From Amycolatopsis regifaucium (GTDB taxonomy: Bacteria > Actinomycetota > Actinomycetes > Mycobacteriales > Pseudonocardiaceae): a stretch of DNA of 64,000 nt. The stretch's first letter is position 1. Every line of letters starts with the position of its first letter. A program made the translations under genes and the position numbers. The stretch covers positions 1,337,298 to 1,401,297 of the forward strand of contig NZ_LQCI01000034.1 in the NCBI RefSeq assembly GCF_001613935.1. The letters are read 5' to 3'. Positions 33,644-42,318 of the stretch are shown piece by piece. The notes beneath the pieces were generated by a model, which worked only from the letters and a program-made list of their open reading frames with translations, searched no databases and was not told where the DNA came from.

Positions 33644-35116
33644 ATGGCACTGACGCTGCGCGCCCTCGCGGCCCAACGCGCGCTCGGCCTGCGCGTGCGT
33701 GCCGCCGAAGCCGGGCTCGACCGGCCGATCGGCTGGGTCCATCCCACCGAACTGACCGATCCACAGGCCTTCCTCGAAGGCGGCGAACTTTTGCTGACCA
33801 CCGGCCTCGCCCTCGATGAGACCACATCACCCGGGTACATCCGGCGACTCGTCGACGCCGGGGTGGCGGGGCTCGGGTTCGGCGTCGGGCTCAGCCACGA
33901 GGCCATCCCGCGGTCCCTCGCGCACACCGCGGAAGAGGTCGGGCTGCCGGTACTCGAAGTCCCGAGGAAGACGCCTTTCATCGCGATCACGCGGGCGGTC
34001 TCGCGTGCGGTCGCCGCCGACGAGTACGCCTCGCTCGTACGCACCGGCAAGGGACAGCAGGAACTGACCAGGACAGCCGTCGGCAAGGGCGGTCCGGGCG
34101 GAGTGGTGCGCAAACTGGCGAAGTTGATCGACGGCTGGGTGCTCCTGCTCGATTCGGCGGGCGTGGTCACCGAATCGTCGCCCGCGTCGGCCCGGCGTTT
34201 CGCCGACGAAATGCGTGACGATCTCGTACGGCTGCGTGCGGGCACGCTGGTGACCGCGATGGATGAGCACGAGGTCGTCCTGCAGACCCTCGACACCCGC
34301 GCTCGCGGTGTGCTCGCCGTCGGCACGCGTGAGCCGCTCGACGCCGCGGGTCAGCACATCGTCAACACCGCGGTCTCGCTGCTTTCCCTTGCCCTGGAAC
34401 AGAACCGGGAACACATCGGCGCACTCCGGCGGCTGAGGTCGGGGATGGTCGACCTGCTCGCCGCGGGACACATCGAACTCGCCACCAGGACGATGAAGAC
34501 GCTCTGGGGTGGGGTGCCGGAGGCGCCGTGGCAGATTCTGGCCGTCACCGGTCCAGCTGCCGCGCGCCGGTCGCTCGCCGACGCGCTCGACGCCGAAGTG
34601 GCCGGTGACAAGGTGTTCTTCGGGGAGTCGGGGGCATTCGTGATCGCGCTCGGCGACGTCGAGATGGTCTCCCGCGTGGCATCCCGGATCGGCGGATTGC
34701 ACGCCGGACTCGCCGACCCGGTGTCCACAGTGGATTTCCCGGCCGGGCTCCGTCAGGCGAAGCAGGCGGCGGAGGCGGCGAAGGCCGAGCGATCCGAGTT
34801 CGTCAGGTTCGCCGAACACGCGGGGCGAGGCTTCCTGGAGCTGGTCGATTCCCAAGCGGCGCAAGCGTTTTCGGACAGTCTGCTGGCACCGTTGCGGCAC
34901 CACGACGAAACCGGCCGCGGCGAACTGGTCACCTCATTGAGATGCTGGCTCGAACACCACGGCCACTGGGATCTGGCGTCCGCGCGGCTCGGCGTGCATC
35001 GGCACACGCTGCGCAACCGCGTGCGCAAGGTCGCCGAACTGACCGGCCGGGACCTCGATTCCCCCGGCGTGCGCGCGGAGTTCTGGCTCGCGCTGCAGGT
35101 CAGCGCTCGGACCTGA
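33644..35116 (+). CDS. PucR-family transcriptional regulator, probable GABA catabolism regulator
   Basis: 490 residues. An N-terminal PucR ligand domain (about 5-125, ending LGFGVGLSHEAIPRSLAHTA), a middle GGDEF-like pseudo-domain, and a C-terminal helix-turn-helix (HGHWDLASARLGVHRHTLRN) are present in order. PucR members control purine, proline, GABA and other amine catabolism genes and are usually activators needing a substrate. It is divergent from gabT-gabD. Its 3' end overlaps the convergent Cache gene by 17 bp. Confidence 0.9.
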   Translation: MALTLRALAAQRALGLRVRAAEAGLDRPIGWVHPTELTDPQAFLEGGELLLTTGLALDETTSPGYIRRLVDAGVAGLGFGVGLSHEAIPRSLAHTAEEVGLPVLEVPRKTPFIAITRAVSRAVAADEYASLVRTGKGQQELTRTAVGKGGPGGVVRKLAKLIDGWVLLLDSAGVVTESSPASARRFADEMRDDLVRLRAGTLVTAMDEHEVVLQTLDTRARGVLAVGTREPLDAAGQHIVNTAVSLLSLALEQNREHIGALRRLRSGMVDLLAAGHIELATRTMKTLWGGVPEAPWQILAVTGPAAARRSLADALDAEVAGDKVFFGESGAFVIALGDVEMVSRVASRIGGLHAGLADPVSTVDFPAGLRQAKQAAEAAKAERSEFVRFAEHAGRGFLELVDSQAAQAFSDSLLAPLRHHDETGRGELVTSLRCWLEHHGHWDLASARLGVHRHTLRNRVRKVAELTGRDLDSPGVRAEFWLALQVSART

Positions 35117-35834
35117 CCAGCGCGATCGGCGAATCCCCGCAGCGCCGGAGCCGGGTACCGTTCTCCGTCGTGACCGGTTCCGCGCCGGAGGACCACCATG
35201 CCGGGACGTCGACGTCGCGCACCAGCGAACCGGTCGCCTGGCGAGCGTTGTTCGACACGATGACCCGGCCCTGGGCGTTGACCAGCGCCGCGCGGCCGCC
35301 GAGCCCGCGCAGTTTCGGCTGCAGGAGGCGCTCGACCTCGCGTACGTAAATGTCCGCGCCGACGACGCCCGCGAACGACCCGCTTCGCCGGACCGGGACG
35401 GTGAACGTCAGCGTGTACTCGTCGGTGCAGAGGTAGTCGACGTACGGGCCGTTGATGTGGCGGCGGCCGGTGTCACGCGGCACGGTGAACCACGACTGGC
35501 GGGTGTAGTCGAGGAAGTGCTCACTGTCCGGATCGAGGCTGATGACCAGCTGAGCGGGTTCGGCGTCGCCGGTTTCGGTCCACCACTCGAAGCCGAATTC
35601 CTGATCGGCCAGCGCGTTCGGCGCGCTGATGAATCCCGCACCGACGACAAGACCACCGAGGACGTCGAAGACCTGCGGCCGGAGCCGGGTCAGGTCTTCG
35701 ACGGTGGCGTCGGCGGACTCGGCCAGCAACCCCTCGGCGACGGCCAGGACCGGCTTCAGCCTGCCGAAGACGTCCTCGACCAGTGCGGATACCTGCTCGA
35801 CGACTTCGGAACCGGCGGACGGTGTGTCGTTCAC
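35100..35834 (-). CDS. Stand-alone Cache-domain sensor protein, no membrane segment
   Basis: 244 residues from GTG 35834 (GAGGTG at ideal distance; GTG 35843 is possible). A helical N-terminal part (residues 1-50) is followed by a PDC/Cache ligand-binding domain with SWFTVPRDTGRRHINGPYVD, LTFTVPVRRSGSFAGVVGAD and ALVNAQGRVIVSNNARQATG. Cache domains normally lie outside the membrane on receptors; here there is no signal peptide, membrane helix or output domain. It is 33 bp downstream of a GntR regulator on the same strand, so it may supply ligand information to that regulator. The ligand is unknown. Confidence 0.8.
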   Translation of the reverse strand: MNDTPSAGSEVVEQVSALVEDVFGRLKPVLAVAEGLLAESADATVEDLTRLRPQVFDVLGGLVVGAGFISAPNALADQEFGFEWWTETGDAEPAQLVISLDPDSEHFLDYTRQSWFTVPRDTGRRHINGPYVDYLCTDEYTLTFTVPVRRSGSFAGVVGADIYVREVERLLQPKLRGLGGRAALVNAQGRVIVSNNARQATGSLVRDVDVPAWWSSGAEPVTTENGTRLRRCGDSPIALVRSER

Positions 35835-35866
35835 GATGTTCACCTCGGATGCGCGGATGCCGCAGC

Positions 35867-36610
35867 TTAAGGGGCCAGAAGGTCTAAATGCACGTCCGCC
35901 AGCCGGTCTATCGCTTCGAGGATGTGTTCCTCGGTGAGTTTCCTGGCCAGCTCGCCATCGGCCTGTGCGATGGCGGAGGTGATCGCGAGGTGCTCGGCGT
36001 AGGCGTTCTCGCGGGTGCCGTGCGGTTCGAGCGGCAGCCACAGCAGACCGCCTCGCTCGCTCTGCAGCTGCACTTCCTCCCTGGTCAGCCGCGGTGACTG
36101 CGCGGCCGCGGCGACTTCGAGGTGAAACTGACGCTCGGCGCGCGACGCCTCCGTGCCGGTCGCGGTGCGGATGTCCTCGGTCGCCAGTTCGAGCCGCTCG
36201 ATGTCCTCGGGTGAGCTGCGCTCGGCGGCGAGTTTGGCCGCGGCGCCGGCGATGGCGAGGTAGTGGTCACCGACGTCACGCAGATCCGACAGCGAAACCG
36301 TGCGAAGGCGTTCTCGCCACGAAGCGGCCGAAGGGTTCACCGGCGTCTTCACGAAGCTTCCGCCGCCCCGCCCGCGACGGGTCTCGACGAGCCCCTGCTG
36401 GCGTAGGGCGACCAGGGCTTCGCGAACGGTCACTGTCGAGACGCCGAACTGGGCGGCCAGTTCGGCTTCGCTCGGCAGCTGTTCGGAGTCGGCCAACAGT
36501 CCGAGCGTGATGGCGTCGACCAGCCGCGCGGTGACCGCCTCCGCCCGGCCGATCTGGTCCAGCGGCGCGAACATCGCTGACCGCGCGCTGTGCGACAACC
36601 CCTTACGCAT
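35867..36610 (-). CDS. GntR-family (FadR/FCD) transcriptional regulator
   Basis: 247 residues. The winged helix (about 20-90) carries LPSEAELAAQFGVSTVTVRE and GLVETRRGRGGGSFV; the C-terminal FCD domain (about 105-235) has RQFHLEVAAAAQSPRLTREE. It is divergent from the aminobutyraldehyde dehydrogenase and Pot-type transporter operon and co-directional with the Cache gene. Control of amine uptake and use is therefore likely, but the effector is not shown by sequence. Confidence 0.88.
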   Translation of the reverse strand: MRKGLSHSARSAMFAPLDQIGRAEAVTARLVDAITLGLLADSEQLPSEAELAAQFGVSTVTVREALVALRQQGLVETRRGRGGGSFVKTPVNPSAASWRERLRTVSLSDLRDVGDHYLAIAGAAAKLAAERSSPEDIERLELATEDIRTATGTEASRAERQFHLEVAAAAQSPRLTREEVQLQSERGGLLWLPLEPHGTRENAYAEHLAITSAIAQADGELARKLTEEHILEAIDRLADVHLDLLAP

Positions 36611-36663
36611 GGTGGCCCTTCACCCGTACCGCTACCCGATGGAACCAATCTTGCCCCATCGTA

Positions 36664-36692
36664 TTGTCATTTAACCTATGGACTTATATGTT
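36664..36692 (+). promoter_or_regulatory. Probable promoter of the dehydrogenase-transporter operon
   Basis: TTGTCA (36664-36669) and TATGTT (36687-36692) are 17 bp apart in the only AT-rich stretch of the intergenic region, 80 bp before the GTG start. The repeat A copy at 36716-36740 would lie in the leader. Confidence 0.4.
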
Positions 36693-36715
36693 TTAGCTCG
36701 CTTGCCGCCCCACAA

Positions 36716-36740
36716 GGGAGCAAGGGACCTTTGCTATCGC
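36716..36740. repeat. Dispersed repeat A, single copy in a 5' leader
   Basis: One 25-bp core in plus orientation, 28 bp before the dehydrogenase start and just downstream of the likely promoter. It is one of the few copies upstream of a gene. Confidence 0.88.
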
Positions 36741-36768
36741 CTCACGCCCCCAGGCCCCTGGAGGTCTT

Positions 36769-38190
36769 GTGCAGCAGTTGAAGCACTTCATCGGCGGTGA
36801 GTACACCGGATCCGTGTCGGGCGAGGTTGCCGACATCGTCGATCCCGTCACCGGCCGCCCGTATTGCACCGCCGCCGTCGCCGGCCCCGAAGACGTCGAC
36901 CGCGCGCTCAAGGTCGCGGCCACCGCCTTCGAGCGGTGGCGCGAGACCACCCCCGCGCAGCGCCAGCTCGCGCTGCTGAAGATCGCCGACGCCGTCGAAG
37001 CGCGCGCGGACGGCCTCGTGCTCGTCGAATCGGCGAACACCGGCAAGCCGATCGCGCTCACCGCGGCCGACGAACTGCCGGCGATGGTCGACCAGTTGCG
37101 GTTCTTCGCGGGGGCCGCGCGTGTCCTCGAAGGACGGTCGGCAGGCGAATACATGGAAGGGCATACCTCTTTCGTCCGCCGCGAACCGATCGGCGTGTGC
37201 GCGCAGGTTACGCCGTGGAACTACCCGCTCCTCATGGCGGTGTGGAAGATCGCGCCCGCGCTCGCCGCGGGGAACACCGTGGTGCTCAAACCGGCCGACA
37301 CGACCCCCGCGTCGACCCTTCTCCTGGCGGAAATCTGCGCCGAGTTCCTGCCGCCCGGCGTACTCAACGTCATCTGCGGCGACCGCGACACGGGCCGGGC
37401 GCTCGTCGAGCACGACATCCCCGCGATGGTGTCCATCACCGGCTCCGTCCGCGCAGGGATCGAGGTCGCCGCTTCGGCGGCGAAGGACGTCAAGCGCGTA
37501 CACCTCGAACTGGGCGGCAAGGCACCTGTACTGGTCTTCGCCGACGCCGACATCGACGCGGCCGCCGAGGGAATCGCCGCGGCGGGCTACTTCAACGCGG
37601 GCCAGGACTGCACCGCGGCGACCCGCGTCCTGGTCGCCGACGAGGTCCACGACGCGTTCGTCGCGGCGCTCACCAGGCAGGCACAGGCGACCACCACCGG
37701 CAAGCCCGACGACACATCGGTCAGCTACGGGCCGCTCAACAACGCCGCCCAGTTCGACCGCGTCGCCGGGTTCGTCGACCGGCTCCCCGGGCACGCGACA
37801 GTCCACTGTGGAGGCAAACGGCATGGGGACGAGGGTTACTTCTACGAACCGACGGTGATCTCCGGCGTCCGCCAGGACGACGAGATCAGCCAGACGGAGG
37901 TCTTCGGTCCCGTCATCACCGTGCAGCGCTTCGGCTCCGAAGCCGAAGCGCTCACCGCGGCCAACGGCGTCGAATACGCGCTCGCGTCTTCGGTGTGGAC
38001 CACCGATCACCAGCGGGCGATGCGGCTGGCCGGGAAGCTCGACTTCGGCTGCGTGTGGATCAACACGCATATCCCGCTGGTGGCCGAGATGCCGCACGGA
38101 GGCTTCAAGAAGTCCGGCTACGGCAAGGACCTCTCGCTCTACGGCCTCGAGGACTACACCCGCGTCAAGCACGTGATGAGCGCGCTGTGA
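36769..38190 (+). CDS. Gamma-aminobutyraldehyde dehydrogenase-like aldehyde dehydrogenase
   Basis: 473 residues from GTG 36769 (GGAGG upstream). Full aldehyde dehydrogenase with VTPWNYPLLMAVWKIAPALA, catalytic Glu in VHLELGGKAPVLVF and Cys in FNAGQDCTAATRVL; LPAMVDQLRFFAGAARVLEG and MPHGGFKKSGYGKDLSLYG are typical of aminobutyraldehyde and betaine aldehyde dehydrogenases. It heads an operon with a putrescine/spermidine-type importer, so oxidation of 4-aminobutanal to GABA is the best assignment; gabT and gabD about 3.2 kb away would continue the route. A putrescine aminotransferase or oxidase is not in the window. Confidence 0.82.
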   Translation: MQQLKHFIGGEYTGSVSGEVADIVDPVTGRPYCTAAVAGPEDVDRALKVAATAFERWRETTPAQRQLALLKIADAVEARADGLVLVESANTGKPIALTAADELPAMVDQLRFFAGAARVLEGRSAGEYMEGHTSFVRREPIGVCAQVTPWNYPLLMAVWKIAPALAAGNTVVLKPADTTPASTLLLAEICAEFLPPGVLNVICGDRDTGRALVEHDIPAMVSITGSVRAGIEVAASAAKDVKRVHLELGGKAPVLVFADADIDAAAEGIAAAGYFNAGQDCTAATRVLVADEVHDAFVAALTRQAQATTTGKPDDTSVSYGPLNNAAQFDRVAGFVDRLPGHATVHCGGKRHGDEGYFYEPTVISGVRQDDEISQTEVFGPVITVQRFGSEAEALTAANGVEYALASSVWTTDHQRAMRLAGKLDFGCVWINTHIPLVAEMPHGGFKKSGYGKDLSLYGLEDYTRVKHVMSAL

Positions 38191-38210
38191 CGACCACCGA
38201 AAGGCACGCC

Positions 38211-39308
38211 ATGCCGCACCAAGCACCCATCGCCTCCGCCGAGGGGGAGCAAGGGACCTTTGCTGTCACTTCCGCGGACGGAGGCGGAGTGCCCGCGATC
38301 CGGCTGCGCGGGCTGCGCAAGGAATTCGGCCAGGTCCACGCGGTCGACGGCGTCGATCTCGACATCCCGCCCGGCGAGTTCTTCTCGATGCTCGGGCCGT
38401 CCGGTTCCGGCAAGACGACCGTGCTCCGCATGATCGCGGGCTTCGAGCTGCCGACGTCGGGCACGATCGAACTGCACGGCCGCGACGTCAGCCGTCTCGC
38501 CCCGTTCGACCGCGATGTCAACACGGTCTTCCAGGACTACGCGCTCTTCCCGCATATGACCGTGCGGCAGAACGTCGAATACGGCCTTCGGGTGAAACGA
38601 GTCCCTCGCGCGGAGCGGCGTCAACGCGCGAAGGAGGCTCTCGAAACAGTCCGCCTCGGCGACTTCGGCGAGCGCAAACCCGACCAGCTCTCCGGCGGCC
38701 AGCGGCAGCGGGTCGCGCTCGCCAGAGCACTGGTCAACCGGCCGAAGGTGCTCCTGCTCGACGAACCACTCGGCGCGCTCGACCTGAAACTGCGCCACAC
38801 CATGCAGACCGAGCTCAAGCAGATCCAGCGCGAAGTCGGCATCACCTTCATCTTCGTCACCCACGACCAGGACGAGGCGCTGACGATGAGCGACCGCATC
38901 GCGGTGTTCAACGCCGGCCGCATCGAACAGGTCGGTTCACCGGTCGAGGTGTACGAGCGACCCGCGTCGGCGTTCGTCGCCGGGTTCGTCGGCACCTCGA
39001 ACCTGCTCAGCGGGGGCGGCGCGGAAAACATCATCGGCAAAGCCGGGGTCTTCAGCATCCGTCCCGAAAAGATCCGCGTCGACGCCGATCTCTCGAAAGC
39101 GGCGGACGTCGGCGAGACCAGCGCCACCGGCACCGTCACCAACACCGTCTACGCGGGCGCGACCGTGCGCTACGAGGTCACGCTCGACGCCGGCGGCCAG
39201 CTCTCCGTGGTCCGGCAGAACACCGCTGAGCCCGTGGACTTCGAGGGCGGCCGCGTCCGCCTGAGCTGGCGACACGAACACAGCTTCCGCGTCCCCGAAG
39301 CCGGTTAG
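38211..39308 (+). CDS. Polyamine ABC transporter ATP-binding protein, PotA-like
   Basis: 365 residues from ATG 38211, which has GAAAGG in good position. GTG 38187 overlapping the previous stop, and GTG 38289 with GGAGG, are alternatives. The ATPase domain has Walker A MLGPSGSGKTTVLRMIAG, Q-loop VFQDYALFPHMTV, signature QLSGGQRQRVALARAL, Walker B VLLLDEPLGALD and the H in FIFVTHDQDEALTM. A C-terminal TOBE-like domain follows (about 270-365). With the first two starts, the N-terminus EGEQGTFAVTSA is translated from repeat A, so the repeat lies in the coding region. Confidence 0.9.
   Translation: MPHQAPIASAEGEQGTFAVTSADGGGVPAIRLRGLRKEFGQVHAVDGVDLDIPPGEFFSMLGPSGSGKTTVLRMIAGFELPTSGTIELHGRDVSRLAPFDRDVNTVFQDYALFPHMTVRQNVEYGLRVKRVPRAERRQRAKEALETVRLGDFGERKPDQLSGGQRQRVALARALVNRPKVLLLDEPLGALDLKLRHTMQTELKQIQREVGITFIFVTHDQDEALTMSDRIAVFNAGRIEQVGSPVEVYERPASAFVAGFVGTSNLLSGGGAENIIGKAGVFSIRPEKIRVDADLSKAADVGETSATGTVTNTVYAGATVRYEVTLDAGGQLSVVRQNTAEPVDFEGGRVRLSWRHEHSFRVPEAG
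38244..38270. repeat. Dispersed repeat A inside the potA 5' coding region
   Basis: A GCTGTCACT-type variant of the core, in plus orientation, reads as EQGTFAVT in the ATPase frame, upstream of the first ABC-domain residue. If GTG 38289 is the true start it would be intergenic. Confidence 0.85.
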
Positions 39309-39336
39309 CCCTCCCCAGCACCGAAAGGTTCGTTCA

Positions 39337-40542
39337 ATGAAGAACAGGAAACTCGCGCTCGCCGGGCTGCTCGGCGCCGGCCTGCTCGTGGCCGCCTGCG
39401 GTACCTCCGGATCCAGTTCGACCGCCGCCGCGCCCGGCGGACAGGGCTTCACTCCGCCGAAGCTGGACGCGCTCGCACAGCTCGGACAGCCGGAAGGCCA
39501 GGTCAACGTGCTGGCCTGGCCGGGCTACGCGGAGAACGGCTCGAACGATCCGGCCGTCGACTGGGTGACCGGCTTCGAAAAGGAGACCGGCTGCAAGGTC
39601 AACGTCAAGGCGTTCGGCACCTCCGACGAAGCCGTGAGCCTGATGAAGACCGGGCAGTACGACGTCATCTCCGCCTCCGGTGACGCTTCGCTGCGGCTCA
39701 TCGCGTCCGGAGACGTCGAACCGGTGAACACCGCGCTGGTGCCGAACTACGCCGACGTGTTCGATTTCCTCAAGAACCGCCCGTGGAACAGCGTGAACAA
39801 CGTGGCCTACGGCGTGCCGCACGGCTGGGGCGCGAACCTGCTCACCTGGCGGACCGACAAGGTGACCCCGGCGCCGACGTCGTGGTCGGTGATGTTCGAC
39901 GCGAACAGCCCGTACAAGGGCAAGATCTCCGCCTACGACTCGCCGATCTACATCGCCGACGCCGCGCTGTACCTGCGGACGCACAAACCCGAACTCGGCA
40001 TCAAGAACCCGTACGCCTTGGACGACAAGCAGTTCCAGGCCGCGGTCGACCTGCTCAAGCAGCAGCGTCCGATGGTGGGGGAGTACTGGTCGGACTACCT
40101 GAAGGAAAGCCAGGCGCTCAAGAGCGGCGACGCCGTGGTCGGCACCGCCTGGCAGGTGACGGTGAACCTGACCAAGAGCGAGGGCGCGCCGGTCGAGTCC
40201 GTGCTGCCGTCCGAGGGGGCGACGGGCTGGTCGGACACCTGGATGGTGTCGGCGAAGTCGCCGCACAAGACGTGCTCCTACAAGTGGCTGAACCACATCG
40301 TCAGCCCGAAGGCCAACGCCCAGGTCGCCGAGTACTTCGGTGAGTCGCCCGCGAACCCCAAGGCGTGCACCGAAACCAAGGACAAGGCGCACTGCGAGAC
40401 CTTCCACGCCGGTGATGCCGCGTATGCCGCGAAGATCGCCTACTGGACGACGCCGATCGCGCAGTGCCTCGACGGCCGCACCGACGTCAAGTGCAAGGAC
40501 TACGGCGAGTGGACCCGCGCCTGGACCGAGATCAAGGGCTGA
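39337..40542 (+). CDS. Polyamine-binding lipoprotein, PotD/PotF-like
   Basis: 401 residues. A lipoprotein signal (LLGAGLLVAAC, Cys near 21) and a class I periplasmic-binding fold with NVLAWPGYAENG at the N-terminus, DVISASGDASLRLIASGDVE and GVPHGWGANLLTWRTDKV, which match PotD-type polyamine receptors. It would capture putrescine or spermidine outside the membrane for the adjacent permeases. It is followed by a 16-bp stem before the permease genes. Confidence 0.88.
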   Translation: MKNRKLALAGLLGAGLLVAACGTSGSSSTAAAPGGQGFTPPKLDALAQLGQPEGQVNVLAWPGYAENGSNDPAVDWVTGFEKETGCKVNVKAFGTSDEAVSLMKTGQYDVISASGDASLRLIASGDVEPVNTALVPNYADVFDFLKNRPWNSVNNVAYGVPHGWGANLLTWRTDKVTPAPTSWSVMFDANSPYKGKISAYDSPIYIADAALYLRTHKPELGIKNPYALDDKQFQAAVDLLKQQRPMVGEYWSDYLKESQALKSGDAVVGTAWQVTVNLTKSEGAPVESVLPSEGATGWSDTWMVSAKSPHKTCSYKWLNHIVSPKANAQVAEYFGESPANPKACTETKDKAHCETFHAGDAAYAAKIAYWTTPIAQCLDGRTDVKCKDYGEWTRAWTEIKG

Positions 40543-40554
40543 GCCTCCCGAACT

Positions 40555-40597
40555 CCGGGAGCGGATGACGGTGCCCCCCAACGTCGTCCGCTCCCGG
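40555..40597 (+). promoter_or_regulatory. Intercistronic hairpin between potD and potB
   Basis: 40555-40570 and 40582-40597 form a 16-bp stem with one wobble pair and an 11-nt loop, 12 bp after the binding-protein stop codon. It is not a repeat A or B copy. Stems at this position commonly protect the binding-protein mRNA or attenuate permease expression, so that receptor exceeds channel. Confidence 0.6.
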
Positions 40598-40617
40598 TCC
40601 CATCCCCGGTGGAGATG

Positions 40618-41502
40618 ATGACGACCACACTCGATTCGCCGAGGCGGAAAGCCTCCGCCTTCCTGTACCGCAAACCCGGGCTGCGACTGGGAATGCTGCT
40701 CTCCGCGCCGGCACTGTGGCTCGGCCTCGCCTACCTCGGTGCGCTGGCCGCGTTGTTCGTGACCGCGTTCTGGCACACCGACGTCTTCACCGGCCAGGTC
40801 GTCACCGAATGGTCGCTGGACAACTTCGTCACACTGTTCAGTGACGCGGTGTACCGCACCATCACCCTCCGGACGGTCGGGATCGCGGCGCTGGTCACGG
40901 TGATCACCGCGATCATCGCCTTCCCGATGGCGTTCTACATGGCGAAATTCGCCTCACCCAGGGCGCGGCGGCTCCTGGTGATCGCGGTGATGACCCCTCT
41001 GTGGGCGAGCTACCTGGTGAAGGCCTACGCGTGGCGGACCATGTTGTCCGGCAACGGAGTCCTGCACTGGCTGCTCGATCCGTTCGGCCTCGACACTCCC
41101 GGCTACGGCGTCCTCGCGACCGTGATCACCCTGTCGTACCTGTGGCTGCCGTACATGATCCTGCCGATCTACGCGGGTCTGGAGCGACTGCCGGATTCCC
41201 TGGTGGACGCTTCCGGGGACCTCGGTGCCCGCCCGTTCAGGACGTTCCGGTCGGTGGTGCTGCCGGTGACCTTCCCGGCCGTCGTCGCCGGGTCGATCTT
41301 CACGTTCTCGTTGTCGCTGGGCGACTACATCGCGGTGAAGATCGTCGGCGGCACGTCGCAGATGCTCGGCAACGTCGTCTACGACAACATCGGCGCGGCC
41401 AACAACCTGCCGTTCGCGGCGACCGTCGCGACCGTGCCCGTGGTGATCATGCTCGCCTACCTCGCCGCCGTGCGCCGCACGGGCGCGCTGGACAACCTGT
41501 AG
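40618..41502 (+). CDS. Polyamine ABC transporter permease, PotB-like
   Basis: 294 residues from ATG 40618 (40609 and 40615 are close alternatives). Six membrane helices, starting with LRLGMLLSAPALWLGLAYLG, and the EAA-type loop VDASGDLGARPFRTFRSVVL near residue 200 that contacts the ATPase. It lies between the binding-protein and second permease genes, with a 9 bp gap to the latter. Confidence 0.88.
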   Translation: MTTTLDSPRRKASAFLYRKPGLRLGMLLSAPALWLGLAYLGALAALFVTAFWHTDVFTGQVVTEWSLDNFVTLFSDAVYRTITLRTVGIAALVTVITAIIAFPMAFYMAKFASPRARRLLVIAVMTPLWASYLVKAYAWRTMLSGNGVLHWLLDPFGLDTPGYGVLATVITLSYLWLPYMILPIYAGLERLPDSLVDASGDLGARPFRTFRSVVLPVTFPAVVAGSIFTFSLSLGDYIAVKIVGGTSQMLGNVVYDNIGAANNLPFAATVATVPVVIMLAYLAAVRRTGALDNL

Positions 41503-41511
41503 GAGCGCGCG

Positions 41512-42318
41512 ATGCGGCTTTCCCGGACGACCGAATACCTGCTGCTGGCGGCGCTCGTGCTCGGGCTCGCGGTGATCTACTTCCCGCTGCTGGTGGTCCT
41601 GCTCAACTCCTTCAACGCGGACACCACCTTCGGCTGGCCGCCGTCGAGTTTCACCCTCGAATGGTGGGGCCGGGCGGCGGAGAACCAGGGCGCGCTGAAC
41701 GCGCTCTGGACGAGTGTGCAAGCAGGACTCGCGGCGACGGCGATCGCCTTGGTGCTCGGCACGATGGCGGCGTTCGCCTTGCAGCGATACCGGTTCTTCG
41801 GCCGCAACCAGGTATCGCTGCTGATCATCCTGCCGATCGCGCTGCCCGGCATCGTCACCGGTATCGCGCTGAACAACGCCTTCCGCACGATCCTCGGCAT
41901 CGACCTCGGCCTGTTCACCGCGATCGTCGCGCACGCGACCTTCTGCATCGTGGTGGTGTTCAACAACGTCGTCGCGCGGCTGCGGCGGATGGGTGGCAAC
42001 CTCGAAGAGGCGTCGATGGACCTCGGCGCCGACGGGCTCACGACGTTCCGGCTGGTGACCTTCCCGATGCTGCGGTCGGCACTGCTCGCCGGCGGCCTGC
42101 TGGCCTTCGCGCTGTCGTTCGACGAAATCATCGTCACGACCTTCACCCTCGGCACCGGCCTGGAGACCCTGCCGATCTGGATCCTGAACAACCTCTTCCG
42201 GCCGAACCAGGCGCCGATCGTCAACGTCGTGGCGGCGGTGCTGATCCTGGCCTCGACAGTGCCGGTCTATCTGGCGCAACGGCTGTCCGGCGACACGACC
42301 TCAGGGGGACGGCTTTAG
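41512..42318 (+). CDS. Polyamine ABC transporter permease, PotC-like
   Basis: 268 residues with six helices, first YLLLAALVLGLAVIYFPLLV, and the EAA-type loop EEASMDLGADGLTTFRLVTF near residue 165. FDEIIVTTFTLGTGLETLPI matches PotC/YdcV permeases. It is the last gene of the operon, and its TAG overlaps the stop codon of the convergent peptidase gene by 4 bp (TTTAG). Confidence 0.9.
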   Translation: MRLSRTTEYLLLAALVLGLAVIYFPLLVVLLNSFNADTTFGWPPSSFTLEWWGRAAENQGALNALWTSVQAGLAATAIALVLGTMAAFALQRYRFFGRNQVSLLIILPIALPGIVTGIALNNAFRTILGIDLGLFTAIVAHATFCIVVVFNNVVARLRRMGGNLEEASMDLGADGLTTFRLVTFPMLRSALLAGGLLAFALSFDEIIVTTFTLGTGLETLPIWILNNLFRPNQAPIVNVVAAVLILASTVPVYLAQRLSGDTTSGGRL

